Assembly (NCBI GenBank): GCA_036874045.1
Contig: CM072338.1
Coordinates: forward strand, 20,358,501-20,422,500
Length of the DNA stretch: 64,000 bases
Source: Cymodocea nodosa
Taxonomy: Eukaryota > Streptophyta > Magnoliopsida > Alismatales > Cymodoceaceae
Reading direction: 5' to 3'
The first letter of the stretch is position 1; each line of letters starts with the position of its first letter. The position numbers and the translations under genes are program-made. Below are positions 50,550-61,863 of this stretch, one piece after another. Below the pieces are notes generated by a model. It was not told the origin of the DNA and ran no database searches. It worked only from the letters and a program-made list of their open reading frames with translations.

Positions 50550-53500
50550 CTCGATTACTTTAAAAATAAATATATTTTTTTGACAAGAACATTTACATCT
50601 TAATAAAAATATAAAGTCATGCATTCTTAATTAATCACTCGGCTAATTAATGTCTACTCTTATTTATTTGTTAACGTACGTGCATTTTACCTTTAAATAA
50701 GTTCACGTGAAAATATTTCAATATTCTTCTCTTAGCCCTTCTAATTGCTTTTTTCACATCGTATGGATCCATTAAGATTTTTCCAAAAAAGGAGAACTCA
50801 TACGTAAAAATTTAATAATGAAATATAAGTCTAATTTAGCTTTAGATCAGTGTGTTGACGTACGTTTTCCGAAAGCAGTCTATTCTCAGTTTAGTTGCTT
50901 GCTGGTATATAATATATTCCTTCGTACGGTTGGGATATGACGGTCTCAACCATATGGACGGTGGCGACGCACGAACTGCTTCTTGTTCTCGCCTGTGTTT
51001 GTCATCCACCGCCTGGTTACGATTATTATTATATATGATCATGCACTAAGAACATAACTGCGATAGTAGTGACGTACGTACCACCACGTCTACTACTACA
51101 CTACAAATCTATCGTACCATCCAAATCATCCATCACCAACCTCACCTGTATTATTTTGATCGCTCTAGCTCTTCATTTGAACTACGTGGATTTAAAACAG
51201 CCCGAGTCAATCAATCTAACATGTATCGGACAATCTCTCTCTTCTTTATTAAGCTAAAAAATTCGATCATATTCAAATTCGTATCATGTTTTACCATCAT
51301 CACTGAACTCTGTTCTGTTCTAGCCTTTTTACGATCACGCACGCGTGTTTTTTTTTTTTTTTTTTTTTTTTCCATTTATTATTTACGGCTTGAATGAATA
51401 TCAGAGTACTGGCCCATGCCGCTCAGTTTGTCCGCTCCTTTGCGTTTACCATTGGCTTTCAGAAAAGAAAGCAGGCAACTTGACTGCAACAAATCTTATT
51501 TTGTTATACGATTTGTTTCGAGAATTAATAAATACCATTTAATCACCTCTCGCAACACATGTATACTGTAATATATATTCTCCCTTTTTTCAGAAATTAC
51601 GCCACTTCACTTCTTCGTTTGTAAAAAAAAGGAAAAAACATTACGAGAGAAAGATTTACTTTCACGGCCAGGTTGTGTTATTTAACCATCATAAATAAAT
51701 AAATAAATGGCGCGGGGGGGGGGAAATTCCCTTCAAGTTGGGAAGCAGAAGAGAAACGAGACAGGCAGCACCAGACATAGATCCGACGAATCAGGTGGAT
51801 TGGCACGCATACGTACGTGCTTCTTAATTCGCTCTCATTTTTCAATAACAAAATGCCTTTCATGTGACAATAATATATGTAGAATAACACTGGAATAGCA
51901 TATTATTTCAAGGGTAGAGATCGATACCCGATCACGCGATCTTGCTTGAAGATTAAAAAACAAAATTTATGATGCGTTACCGTTGCTGGAGGAGGAGAGA
52001 TCAGATGACCATCGATGGAGCCGATACCTCGGGGTCTCCCCTGCACGTGCACGACGGGACACGTATTAAATGACGATGTTCGCTGGTAATTAATTAATTG
52101 AGATTGGGCAGTTGGGGCTCTGCCACTTCTGCCCCCATGCGAATCCGAATGGATTCTGAGATCCGACCGACACATGCTTGTGTCCAGCGAGACCCGCAGG
52201 TGCCTGCCACTCCCACCTGCTCTTAATAGTTGTATTGGAACGCAACAGTTCAGGCTTCTTAGAAATTTCATAACGTACAGAGAACGTCTTCATATTGCAA
52301 ATATATATATATTTTTTATTTTTTTTTTTTGATTTGAAAATATTTAACTAATAGCTGAATATGTCGGTGTGCCCCCCGACGACCTATGCCACATGCGTAG
52401 AACAATCATTGCCTTAAACGTGATGGATAAGAGAGTTGGATACGCAAAGATAGATTAATTTGATCGGAGTTGTTGAAGAGGTGAATGTGTATATATTGAA
52501 ATCCACGCAGTCTTAAAACTATCTACGATATTATATATCAGGATGATAAAATGAGGGTCTACCATGATCATAAGTATAAAATTCGTAGGAAAAAACAGAA
52601 TTCGAAACTTGCGGGGAAATCTTTAACTTTTTTTTAAAAAAACACACACACACACAGCCTTCAAGCCATATACAAAGGAAGAAAGAAAAAAATTCTTCTT
52701 ACCCACCCAGGGCCATTCTGTTGCCTCGGTTGTGAATCCAACGGTTTCGGGCTGTCGTCGTACGTGGTTTATGGGCCTTCGCGTCACCCCCACATGTGCG
52801 TACTGGTTTGGACTTTTGCCCGCACGATTTGGGCCGCCAATGACCGAAATAATTGGGAGGTGGAGAGGCCCGTCGTCATGTCATATACTTTTAAAAATCG
52901 GAAAAAGAAGGTTCTGGAAATAGGCCCGAAAGAAACGACAATCCATGATGACAGATAGAAAGAAGAAAGAAAACATATTAATTGTTTGATCTATAATAGG
53001 ATACTTCATCCGCTTTTTCTCTGAATAGATAGAGATAGACGGATGTAAAAAATCAAATACGATAATTGGTAATCTAAGATGATTGATATATATATATATG
53101 TTTAAACATCGATCAGGAAGAGTACGACGTAGCAAGACTTCAACAAGTCCTCTTCCACATAACTGCACGATCAGACCAATATATTCTTCGGGTTGCAGGT
53201 CATGATCTATGTTATGAATATATTTCTGTTACTTACAAGGCTAAATTTGAATACTTTATAACATCTTATATTGATTACGTCAACAAGCGAGTCTTTAATT
53301 TGAATTTATTTGTTGTTTATCGTGGTCAGCACTTCGCTGTGTCGATAAGCTAGTCTTTATATGTTTTCGTTGCGAAGCAGCGTCTAATAAATCGCAATGA
53401 TCTTTTCTTTTCTTTTTTGAAAAAAAAAAGAAGGAAATCAGAACAGTTTTTTTTTTTTTTTATCATCGTCGAATCCTTCAAGCCGTTAAACGTCAGCGGC

Positions 53501-54119
53501 GTAACAACACAACACGTCTGGTTAAGCTAATAAGTCGGCAACGGTGCCCTATGGGCCCCCACAGCTTTGACCAAGGCATGCATAATAATACCTTATCATT
53601 GTTAATTTCTTATAAGATTTTGTATTTAATTTTTAAAAAAATTAAAATTCAGTTATATAATTGGTAAATCGATCATATATGTAATCTAGTATGTATTCGA
53701 TAACGTAAGTTACATTCATCGAGAATTTTAATTAATTAAAAAATAAATGTTTGAATATATATATATGTATATTTTTAAAAAAAAAAAGACAAATGAAGTT
53801 ACAATATTTAGATGAAAAATCGATGCAAGGCAGCTGCTACAGGAATCGGTTGCTTCTTCCCATCTCGATCTGGGGCGACCGACGTAGGTGGTGGGGATGT
53901 GCGGGGGGACGCAGGCCACATGGGATTCAGGTGGGGCGGAGTAATAAATATTCACATCCCGGGATGGAAACAACATGCAAACGACGGACAGAGGAGGAGG
54001 AGGAGGAGGAGGAGAAGCCGTGCCGCTCTTCTTACGAGCTAGAACAGAACAGGTGACTCATCGCCCATGTCTACTACATTTATTATTATAGGACTGTGAG
54101 GTTGACGATGGCGGGATGA

Positions 54120-54152
<33 letters not shown>

Positions 54153-57100
54153 TTGAAAAGATCATTAATTATTACCTTTCTGTAAAAGGTCTTCTTTCTC
54201 GGTGGGATGGAAGTTTGCAAAAGGGCCGGCGCGGCGATCTTTGGAGGGCGAAAAAATTAACCAAGCACCCAGTACAACATGCAGATCCCACACCGGCCAG
54301 TGCATGCGTTCGATCGTAGATTCCTCGATCGACATTTCAGGTTAACTTCCATGAATAGAAGAGCCGATGGAACTCCTGTCGATCCCGTGGAAAAAGGTGG
54401 CTTAGTACGTTTTCTCTTTTAGACGAATCATGGCTCCTTTTCAACCATCAACTGAAAAGCCAAGGGGAAAAGCATGCACGCAGGGAGACCGGCCGGAAAA
54501 ATGGGTGTGCAACCACCCCTCTCTCGATCGGCAACCCAACACTCCTTTTCCCATTATCTTCCTCTCTCTCTGTTTTAGTTTAACTTATTACCTTATCGAT
54601 CGATCGCTAAGATCAATAGATTCCTACGTACAGTCCATGCATCCTCAATTTGTAGCGGCTCAGGACGGCATTCCCCACCACCAGCCATGCACATATTGTC
54701 CTTGCTACCTACTATTCTTCTGCGACATAATTAACACAGGCCAAAAGACACCAGGAATTGCACGTTCGGCACACGCCAACGTCCAAATCAAGATCCCTCG
54801 CACTAGCAGACAAGAGACGTGAAAGAGACCAGACCATGCATAAAATTAAAGAACCCTGTCTGCATGCATGCATGCATGCTCTCGGCTCTCCTCCCTGTAT
54901 ATGCGAGATCGATTTAACGACAGATAGATGGACCCCGTCCCTACTTTATTTACCTCTTGCCGTGGGTGTCTCCGTCGACTATATATATATATGTCTCTTT
55001 TTGCTAATTTAATCAATCAATCGATCTATATATCATCTCCCTTTCGTTCAATTTCACAAAACCTAGATTAAGGTGCGTGCATGCACGAGCATGTCTGCAA
55101 CACGTAAACCTTAATTCCCTTGCCTTTGCCATCTGCCTTGGCTTGGATCGATCCGCTTCCACTGGACGTTCATATGCCGTGCATGCGTATCGCGCGATGA
55201 CCGCTATCTTATCTTGTCATTTTTCTGTCATTTAGAAAATATGGCCGACAACAGATAAACAATAACTGCGGGCATATGAATATCCGTCCGGTCGTCGTCA
55301 AAAGATATCGTCGGCCATATTTTCTGTCATATGAATAGGTAAGATATCCGTCCGGTCGTCGTCATCGTCGTCGATGGTCTTGACCTGGAACGGAAGCAAC
55401 GACAACCGGACGGAGTGTCGCGTACACACAAGACTGACGTCGACGATCCATGAAATATACCGCCTGATATCTTACCTATCACTCCCGTAGCCAAAAGGCT
55501 GTCAAATATCTCTTGTTTATTAATATTGCGAGGGAAGGCGTTCCGATCCAAGAGCAAACAGCCGAACGGCGCTGACCGATCGGGTTTCACGTGACAACCT
55601 CAGCGAGAAAACAGCTGTTCAACTACTCCTTCAATTATTTTTTTCTTTCCGTCCGAGCAGTCTTCGAGGAACGGAGGGTCCGAAATACGCGGGTCGGGAT
55701 AATTATCTGATGTCTTCGACGCTTGTACCGGAAAACCCCAAAAAATAGGGTATTTAATCGGGAGCGTGGAATGTCCCCGAGCTCCGCAAGGCTCGAGAAT
55801 GGCTGGTCGTAAAGGCTACGCATGAGTAGACCTCCTAGGGGTTGAACTTTTTTCGCAATTTCGTCGTTTAAAGCAGTGAGAAAACTGGTTAAATCTCGTC
55901 ATTTTAATTTAATATAGGGTTGTGTGTACAAGAACTCAACTTGAAAGTACACATTAATCATGATGACTTTCGTCATCGTCACGTTGTCACCAATAGATTC
56001 GAATTTTCAAACTTCTGGTTAAATTTTTGAACTTAATATTAAAAAAATTAAGGGGATTGAACTTTACCCGTTCACTTTTAAGATTCCAGAAAAGGTAGCG
56101 CTCGTTAGCCCAATCTCACCTACTAGATCTCGTTCATGCCACCGAAAATCTAAAAATATCTTTTTAAAATGTAAATTTGATTTTAAATAGAAATTATAAA
56201 TATCGTTACTTTTAATTAATAAAAACTGGAAATCATTTTTCTGATGTAAGAGAAAGAAAAAGAAGAAAAAAAAATCTTATGAAAGGGGAAGATCCAAAAG
56301 AGATAAAAGATGAAGTTTTACTCTCCTTTTTTTTTTTTTTGATAAAAGAGAAAGAAAGATCTTATACCAACTCCCATTTTCTCAGTCAACTTAGAACCAC
56401 GCCACTGTCAAAAAATGCATTTGCTTTAAATGTTTTTATACTTGTACGGAAAATCACCAAAGAATCCTTTGCATGCTGGGGAAACGGGTAAGACGATAAG
56501 AGCATTCAAGCAAGCTTGCAGACCCACATGCATCCTCATCTACAAGTGAAATGACTAAAAATAAAGGAGTAATCAGACTAAAATCATTGTTTTTTAAACT
56601 TAACTGGACGGGAAATTGCAGTAAAACTTGTTTCTCTTTTAACCTTTTTGACAATTAAATTACTTGGCTCGATCAACTCTTCGATCTCTTATAGTATTTC
56701 TGTTAAGAAAAACATTTCGATCGCTTGTATATGTATCAAAAAAAAAAAAAAAAATCTACGGGCCCTACCTTGAAAATCCAAATTCCTTGTAGCCATTTAT
56801 GAAAATATGAAATATTATTTATCACACTTGATTTATATAAGAAAATACTGTAAATGTTACTGATTATAACACACTAATATACATATATCGTTAAAACTTA
56901 CCAAGGAAATTGGTTTGTAATATTTGTGAACCTCAAAAATAGTACGAATGATGATGTCACTATCATGTAAACCACCTTTAGACTAATAATTGAACTAAAT
57001 AAATAGACTTTCAATTTAACCGAAAATTCGATTTCAAAAACGTTGACATTATAAAAATGTATTATATATGGTTCATTCTATAAAATGTGCAATTATTCAC

Positions 57101-58430
57101 ACTTTAAACTTAATTCTTACTCACGTGTCAATGGATTATCTTACAGTGGCCTCACCTGAACCTGTGTATTTTTGAAATTCAAACGCTGCTTCTCCGATTT
57201 TTATCTTTTGTTGGTGATTTTTACAAATGGTTTTCTCGGACACTCGATCACAAATCCAGATAACAAATAACTCCAAAATTTTGTTACAACCAAGGATAAA
57301 AAAAAAGGAAAATCCAACAACAGGCAAACTTTTTTTTTTTGTGGAACAACAGGCAAGCTCTCGTTAACCCATAGGATAAAAATATTCCCTAAAGGAGAAT
57401 TCATCGGTTACCGATAGCGAGAGAAAATCAGGGGAAGTTTATGACCAGAGATAGGGTTAGGGGAAACAAGGAAGAATTTACCATGGTAATCCACGGATTC
57501 ACTGCAATGGAGTAATAGGAGCTGTGGCAACTTCAGGAGTTTGATTCCTGGACAAGAAGAGAAAAAGAAAAAGAATGACATTATTAATCCAAACACACGC
57601 TCACACTTAAATAAATAGAACGAGAATGACCAGAAGTTGAAGTGGTTAGTTACTTTGTAAATGATCCCTTTCTATCTAGAGTCGAAGTGGTTGCTTTGTA
57701 AATGATAACTTTCTATCTGTAGTGGAAGACTCGAAGTGGTTGCTTTGTCTCTTGTATTGGACTTCTTCCCGACACGCGACTTGCCGTGTGGCCCATTGTG
57801 TCTGACCTACATGCATGAGTGAGTGGTCCGTAGTAAGATCCATCTCTCGTTCAAGCATCAAAAATAATGATATTTATGATTTTCATAAAAAATAATAAAT
57901 GATCGACCGTCATTAACCGAAAAAAATCATAGCAAGCTTTTCGACCTTTTATCGATTATCATTAGAAAAACAAAAGAATTTCCAGATCAAATACAACTTT
58001 TTGGGTTAATAATGAATCGCTTCTCTTTTTACCTTCTAGAAACTTGAATATAGTCTGCTCCAAAGGAGGTAGAAAACTATAACTTGCTTTCCGCGGGGTT
58101 GTGTTCCGTGAAATCGCCTTTTTTGACTTCCATGTCCCAGTCGTGGCTCCTTTTGGTCGACGACTTATGCATTTCATTTATTTGAAAAAAAAACTTTTAT
58201 ACCTTTCATTTATAGATTCTGTTTTAAATTTTCATCTCAGTTCATTTTTAGAATATATCTACTTAATATACAATTTTACAGATTCCACTTTAAAATAGAA
58301 ATAGATTTTGTTCCAACAAATTTTAAAGTGAGAATCTAAACAATCAAAAAAAGATTGTTTGCAGATGAATTAAAGCATAAAATCTAATTTCAAAAACTTG
58401 ACAAATTTGAAAAAAAAAAAAATAAATAAA
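50550..58430. other. 8-kb spacer between the kinase and SCARECROW, no gene recognised
   Basis: Frames longer than 60 codons are scattered, overlap each other and match no family I know. Visible features are poly-T runs (51349-51372, 54132-54153), TACGTA/GATCGATC/GCATGC palindromes, an inverted repeat at 55234-55325, and a GC-rich block near 55540-55850 that could be old LTR sequence. The right end should hold the SCARECROW promoter. Confidence 0.55.
55234..55364. repeat. Inverted repeat with overlapping direct duplication
   Basis: AGAAAATATGGCCGAC (55234-55249) and its perfect complement (55310-55325) can form a 16-bp stem around a 60-nt loop. A 21-bp direct repeat (55280-55300 and 55344-55364; core TCCGTCCGGTCGTCGTC) overlaps it, one copy in the loop and one outside. 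Confidence 0.85.
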
Positions 58431-58433
58431 CTT

Positions 58434-58440
58434 TATATAG
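58434..58440 (+). promoter_or_regulatory. SCR: Candidate TATA box of SCARECROW
   Basis: TATATAG sits in AT-rich sequence about 125 bp before the first upstream ATG and 442 bp before the main ATG. Position and motif only. Confidence 0.4.
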
Positions 58441-58564
58441 TAACATAAAATCTAAATATTTCATTATCTTAAAATTAAGGTATAATCACGATTTAAACAG
58501 AAAAATTAAAATCAAGTTCAAACTCTACTTTTCAAAATATGTCACTCTTCAAAATCATTTACCA

Positions 58565-58853
58565 ATGGAAGTAAATGCCGATGAAAGGGAAGCATCCGCA
58601 AGCCCTTGTCCCAATCTACCAACACAAACTACGAAATCTGCAACAACGATGCCTTTCTCGAACTCCTATCTCTACTCCCACCACCGCCACCGCCACCGCC
58701 ACCACCACCACCACCACCCCCAACAGCACGCCCTCCTCTTCTCCACCTCTTATCCGTCCTCGTCTTCCTCTCCTCTTGTCGACCGCGATTCTGCTTGCTC
58801 CTAGCTTTTGTTATTATCCTCATTGCATTTTCCTGTTTCCACCATCATGCTGA
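58565..58853 (+). promoter_or_regulatory. Two overlapping uORFs in the SCARECROW leader
   Basis: An ATG at 58565 opens a 79-codon ORF ending at 58804 (His-rich, [10 protein letters not shown]), and an ATG at 58575 in another frame opens a 92-codon ORF ending at 58853. Both stop before the main ATG at 58882. If the transcript starts near the TATA candidate, both would precede the main ORF and could lower its translation. Whether they are in the transcript is not known. Confidence 0.45.
58680..58730 (+). repeat. CCACCG/CCACCA microsatellite in the SCARECROW leader
   Basis: A run of CCACCG then CCACCA/CCCC units. It encodes proline in the main frame before the first ATG and histidine in the first uORF. 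Confidence 0.85.
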
Positions 58854-58881
58854 GAGCCACATCCTCTTGTTTTTTCTGATC

Positions 58882-61863
58882 ATGGCCGGTCCTTCCTCTT
58901 GCCTTCTCCTCCCTCCTCACCACTGTGATCATCCCATCTCCACCTCCACCTCTAACCTTACCATCTTCTCCTCTACCACCAACTCCTCCTCCTCCTCCTC
59001 CTCCTCGTCTCGCATTTACACCAGTACTCCCAGCACCATTTATAACGGCGGCAACGATAACAGCTACCACTCATCTGATCTCGTCAACTTTTCCCACCCG
59101 CCATACCCACAAACACTACTACTCCCACCTACTCCACCCCTCTCCTCGCAACAGAACTGCGGCGGCAAGATGGTGAGGAAGAGAACGGCTACTGAGCTGG
59201 ACCTTCAGTCTGACCATCCTTATCCAAGCCAGAGGTCGTTCTCCCGGCGAGAACCAGACAACAGCAATAGCTCTCCGGCCGTTCTTGCAGATCTGCAAGG
59301 CGGTAGTAGCACTGCTCATTCTTCGCTTCTCCCAACCTTCAACGTTGATGCCCATAATCACAACATTCCCCTGCTTCCACCCCCTAATCCGTCTCCCCAG
59401 CCGTTGCCCTTATCTCTTCCTCCTCAGCTTTGTGGCTTCTCTGGCCTACCGGTGTTCTCTTCGGAGAATGATTCTCTCTCCGTCGTCGTCTCCTCTGCCC
59501 CTTTTTCATCTGGGCCTGATGACATCATCGGTGGTGGAGCTGCAGTGTCGACGGCGTGGATTGATGGGATAATACGGGATCTCATCAGCAACTCCGCAGC
59601 GGACTTTTCTATTCCACAACTAATCTACAACGTCAGAGAAATCATCCATCCCTGCAACCCAAGTCTTGCCGCCGTTCTCGAGTACCGACTCCGGTCACTG
59701 ATCGCCGACCCAAACTACAACTCGCCTGCACCACAACCCCCGCCACTTCCCTGCACCCTACCTTCCGAGCCGTCCGACAAAAGGAGGCGAGAGGCTCGTC
59801 TTTATCAGCACCATCATCAACAGAAACCTCCACAAGCACCGGTTCCTTCCTCGGTGCAATCTGTGCCAAAGAGGGCAGCGGACCATCCCTGCACGACCAC
59901 AGTTCTGGCCTCCCAGTCCGGCAACTGGGACGAAAACCAACAGACGCAGAGCCAAATCCAACATCTACCCCCAAGTCGCCTTCCAACAAACACCACCACT
60001 ACGACCACAGATCCCCGTCCTCCCCAGCCGCACCCTCCAAAACCCAAGTCCACAACCGACGAAGCAACGACGACCGCCTTAGCTGCGGCTGTTGCAGCGA
60101 AGGGGAGGAGGAAGGAGGAACTCTGGAAGCTGAAGCGCAATGAAGAAGGTCTTCACCTCCTCACCCTTCTTCTCCAATGTGCGGAGGCGGTCTCCGCGGA
60201 CAATCTCGAGGAAGCCAACCGCATGCTGCTGGAAATCTCGGAACTATCGACCCCCTACGGCACCTCCGCGCAGCGCGTGGCCGCCTACTTCTCCGAGGCC
60301 ATGTCGGCCCGGCTGGTGAGCTCCTGCCTCGGCATTTACGCACCGCTCCCCGTCTTCCACCCCCAGAAACTTGCCGCGGCGTTCCAAGTGTTCAACGGCA
60401 TCAGCCCCTTCATCAAGTTCTCCCACTTCACCGCCAACCAGGCCATCCAAGAAGCCTTCGAGAGGGAGGAGAGAGTGCACATAATCGACCTGGACATCAT
60501 GCAGGGGCTGCAGTGGCCAGGGCTGTTTCACATCTTGGCCTCGAGACCGGGGGGACCGCCGTGCGTGAGGTTGACGGGGCTGGGGACGAGTATGGAAGCA
60601 TTGGAGACCACCGGGAAGAGGCTGTCGGATTTCGCTGAGACGTTGGGTCTACCGTTCGAGTTCTTTCCTGTGGCGGAGAAGGTCGGAGATCTCGATCCGG
60701 AAAGACTGAACGTGAGCAAGAGAGAGGCCGTCGCCGTGCATTGGCTGCACCACTCCCTCTACGACGTCACCGGGTCCGACAACAACACACTCTGGTTTCT
60801 CCAGAGGTGAGCATACGCATAAGCATGCATTAAGCTAATCAACACTAGCATTAATCCCTGGATATAATGATTGCTTTCGTTATCAACAAAGGGGCGGATG
60901 GCACTTCTCCCACTAACCAATCATCCTCGCTTCTTCATCCCATCTCTTTGCCGCATTATCCACTAACGTATTTCTTATGAAACCTACCTATTATAAGAGA
61001 TATTTCTCGACTTCTAGGCACCTTTAGCATTTATGTAGCGTGAGACACATCAAACCAAGGTCATGTTCGGCAATACAAACCTCTGCATCATCTACCATGC
61101 ATTGTTGATCCAAGTAGTATTCATGCATTGTGGATATTGGATCGGCGGAGATCGACATCTCAACCATTTTGTTGTTCCCGAGCTCGTAAAAAGAAGTGCG
61201 TCGTCCACGCTCGTGTCCCATCCAATCCTCCCCGCTGTTTCCAGCGTACAAGACATCGTACAGTAATCGAGTGGTCCAACGTAATGTATATATCGATCAC
61301 ACTAGGAATCTACAAGCCTTATTTATCTCGATTTCGTAGTCTGCACGTACCCTATATAAGGGAATCTGTTCTATCCTTGTTCTGATTAATCATAGTCTTT
61401 TGTTGTTGATTTGACCAAATTAAGGTTGGGGCCTAAGGTGGTGACAATGGTGGAGCAGGACCTGAGTCAAGCGGGCTCCTTCCTCGCCCGGTTCGTTGAG
61501 GCAATCCACTACTACTCCGCACTGTTCGACTCGTTGAGCGCGTCCTACGCGGAGGACAGCCACGAACGCCATGTGGTGGAGCAACAGCTACTCTCGAGGG
61601 AGATAAGGAACGTCCTCGCCGTAGGCGGTCCGGCTAGAACTGGTGAGGTCAAGTTCCAGAACTGGAGGGAGAAGCTTTCACAGTCAGGGTTCCGGTCCAT
61701 CTCCCTCGCCGGCAATGCTGCCACTCAAGCTACTCTTCTGCTCGGCATGTTTCCTTGCGATGGTTACACACTGTTGGAGGAGAATGGGACTCTCAAGCTT
61801 GGGTGGAAGGATCTATGCCTTCTCACTGCTTCTGCATGGAGACCCATGGCTAGCTCAAGATAG
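58882..61863 (+). CDS. SCR: SCARECROW-type GRAS transcription factor
   Basis: Two exons, 58882-60806 and 61425-61863, join across GAG|GTGAGC…TTAAG|G to 787 residues. The first in-frame ATG (58882, MAGPSSC) was chosen; the frame is open further upstream but has no ATG. The N-terminus is Ser/Thr/Pro-rich, with the SCR blocks [13 protein letters not shown] (about 96-108) and [11 protein letters not shown], then [10 protein letters not shown], then a Gln/Pro-rich linker. GRAS starts near 420 with [20 protein letters not shown] (leucine-rich region I) and continues through VHIID (532-536), the PFYRE-type segment and SAW with [13 protein letters not shown] at the end. Family knowledge: SCR acts with SHORT-ROOT in the nucleus for asymmetric division and endodermis formation. 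The single intron position matches the usual SCR gene. It is longer than the roughly 650 residues usual for SCR because of the N-terminus. Confidence 0.94.

Noticed and set aside
58606..58881. Upstream in-frame extension of SCARECROW as part of the CDS.
   Set aside because: It has no ATG in frame; its start would be TTG. The extension is a poly-Pro-coding microsatellite followed by hydrophobic junk, so the ATG at 58882 was preferred.
60177..60638. 153-codon open frame on the plus strand.
   Set aside because: It lies wholly inside the GRAS exon in another frame and only mirrors its high GC content.
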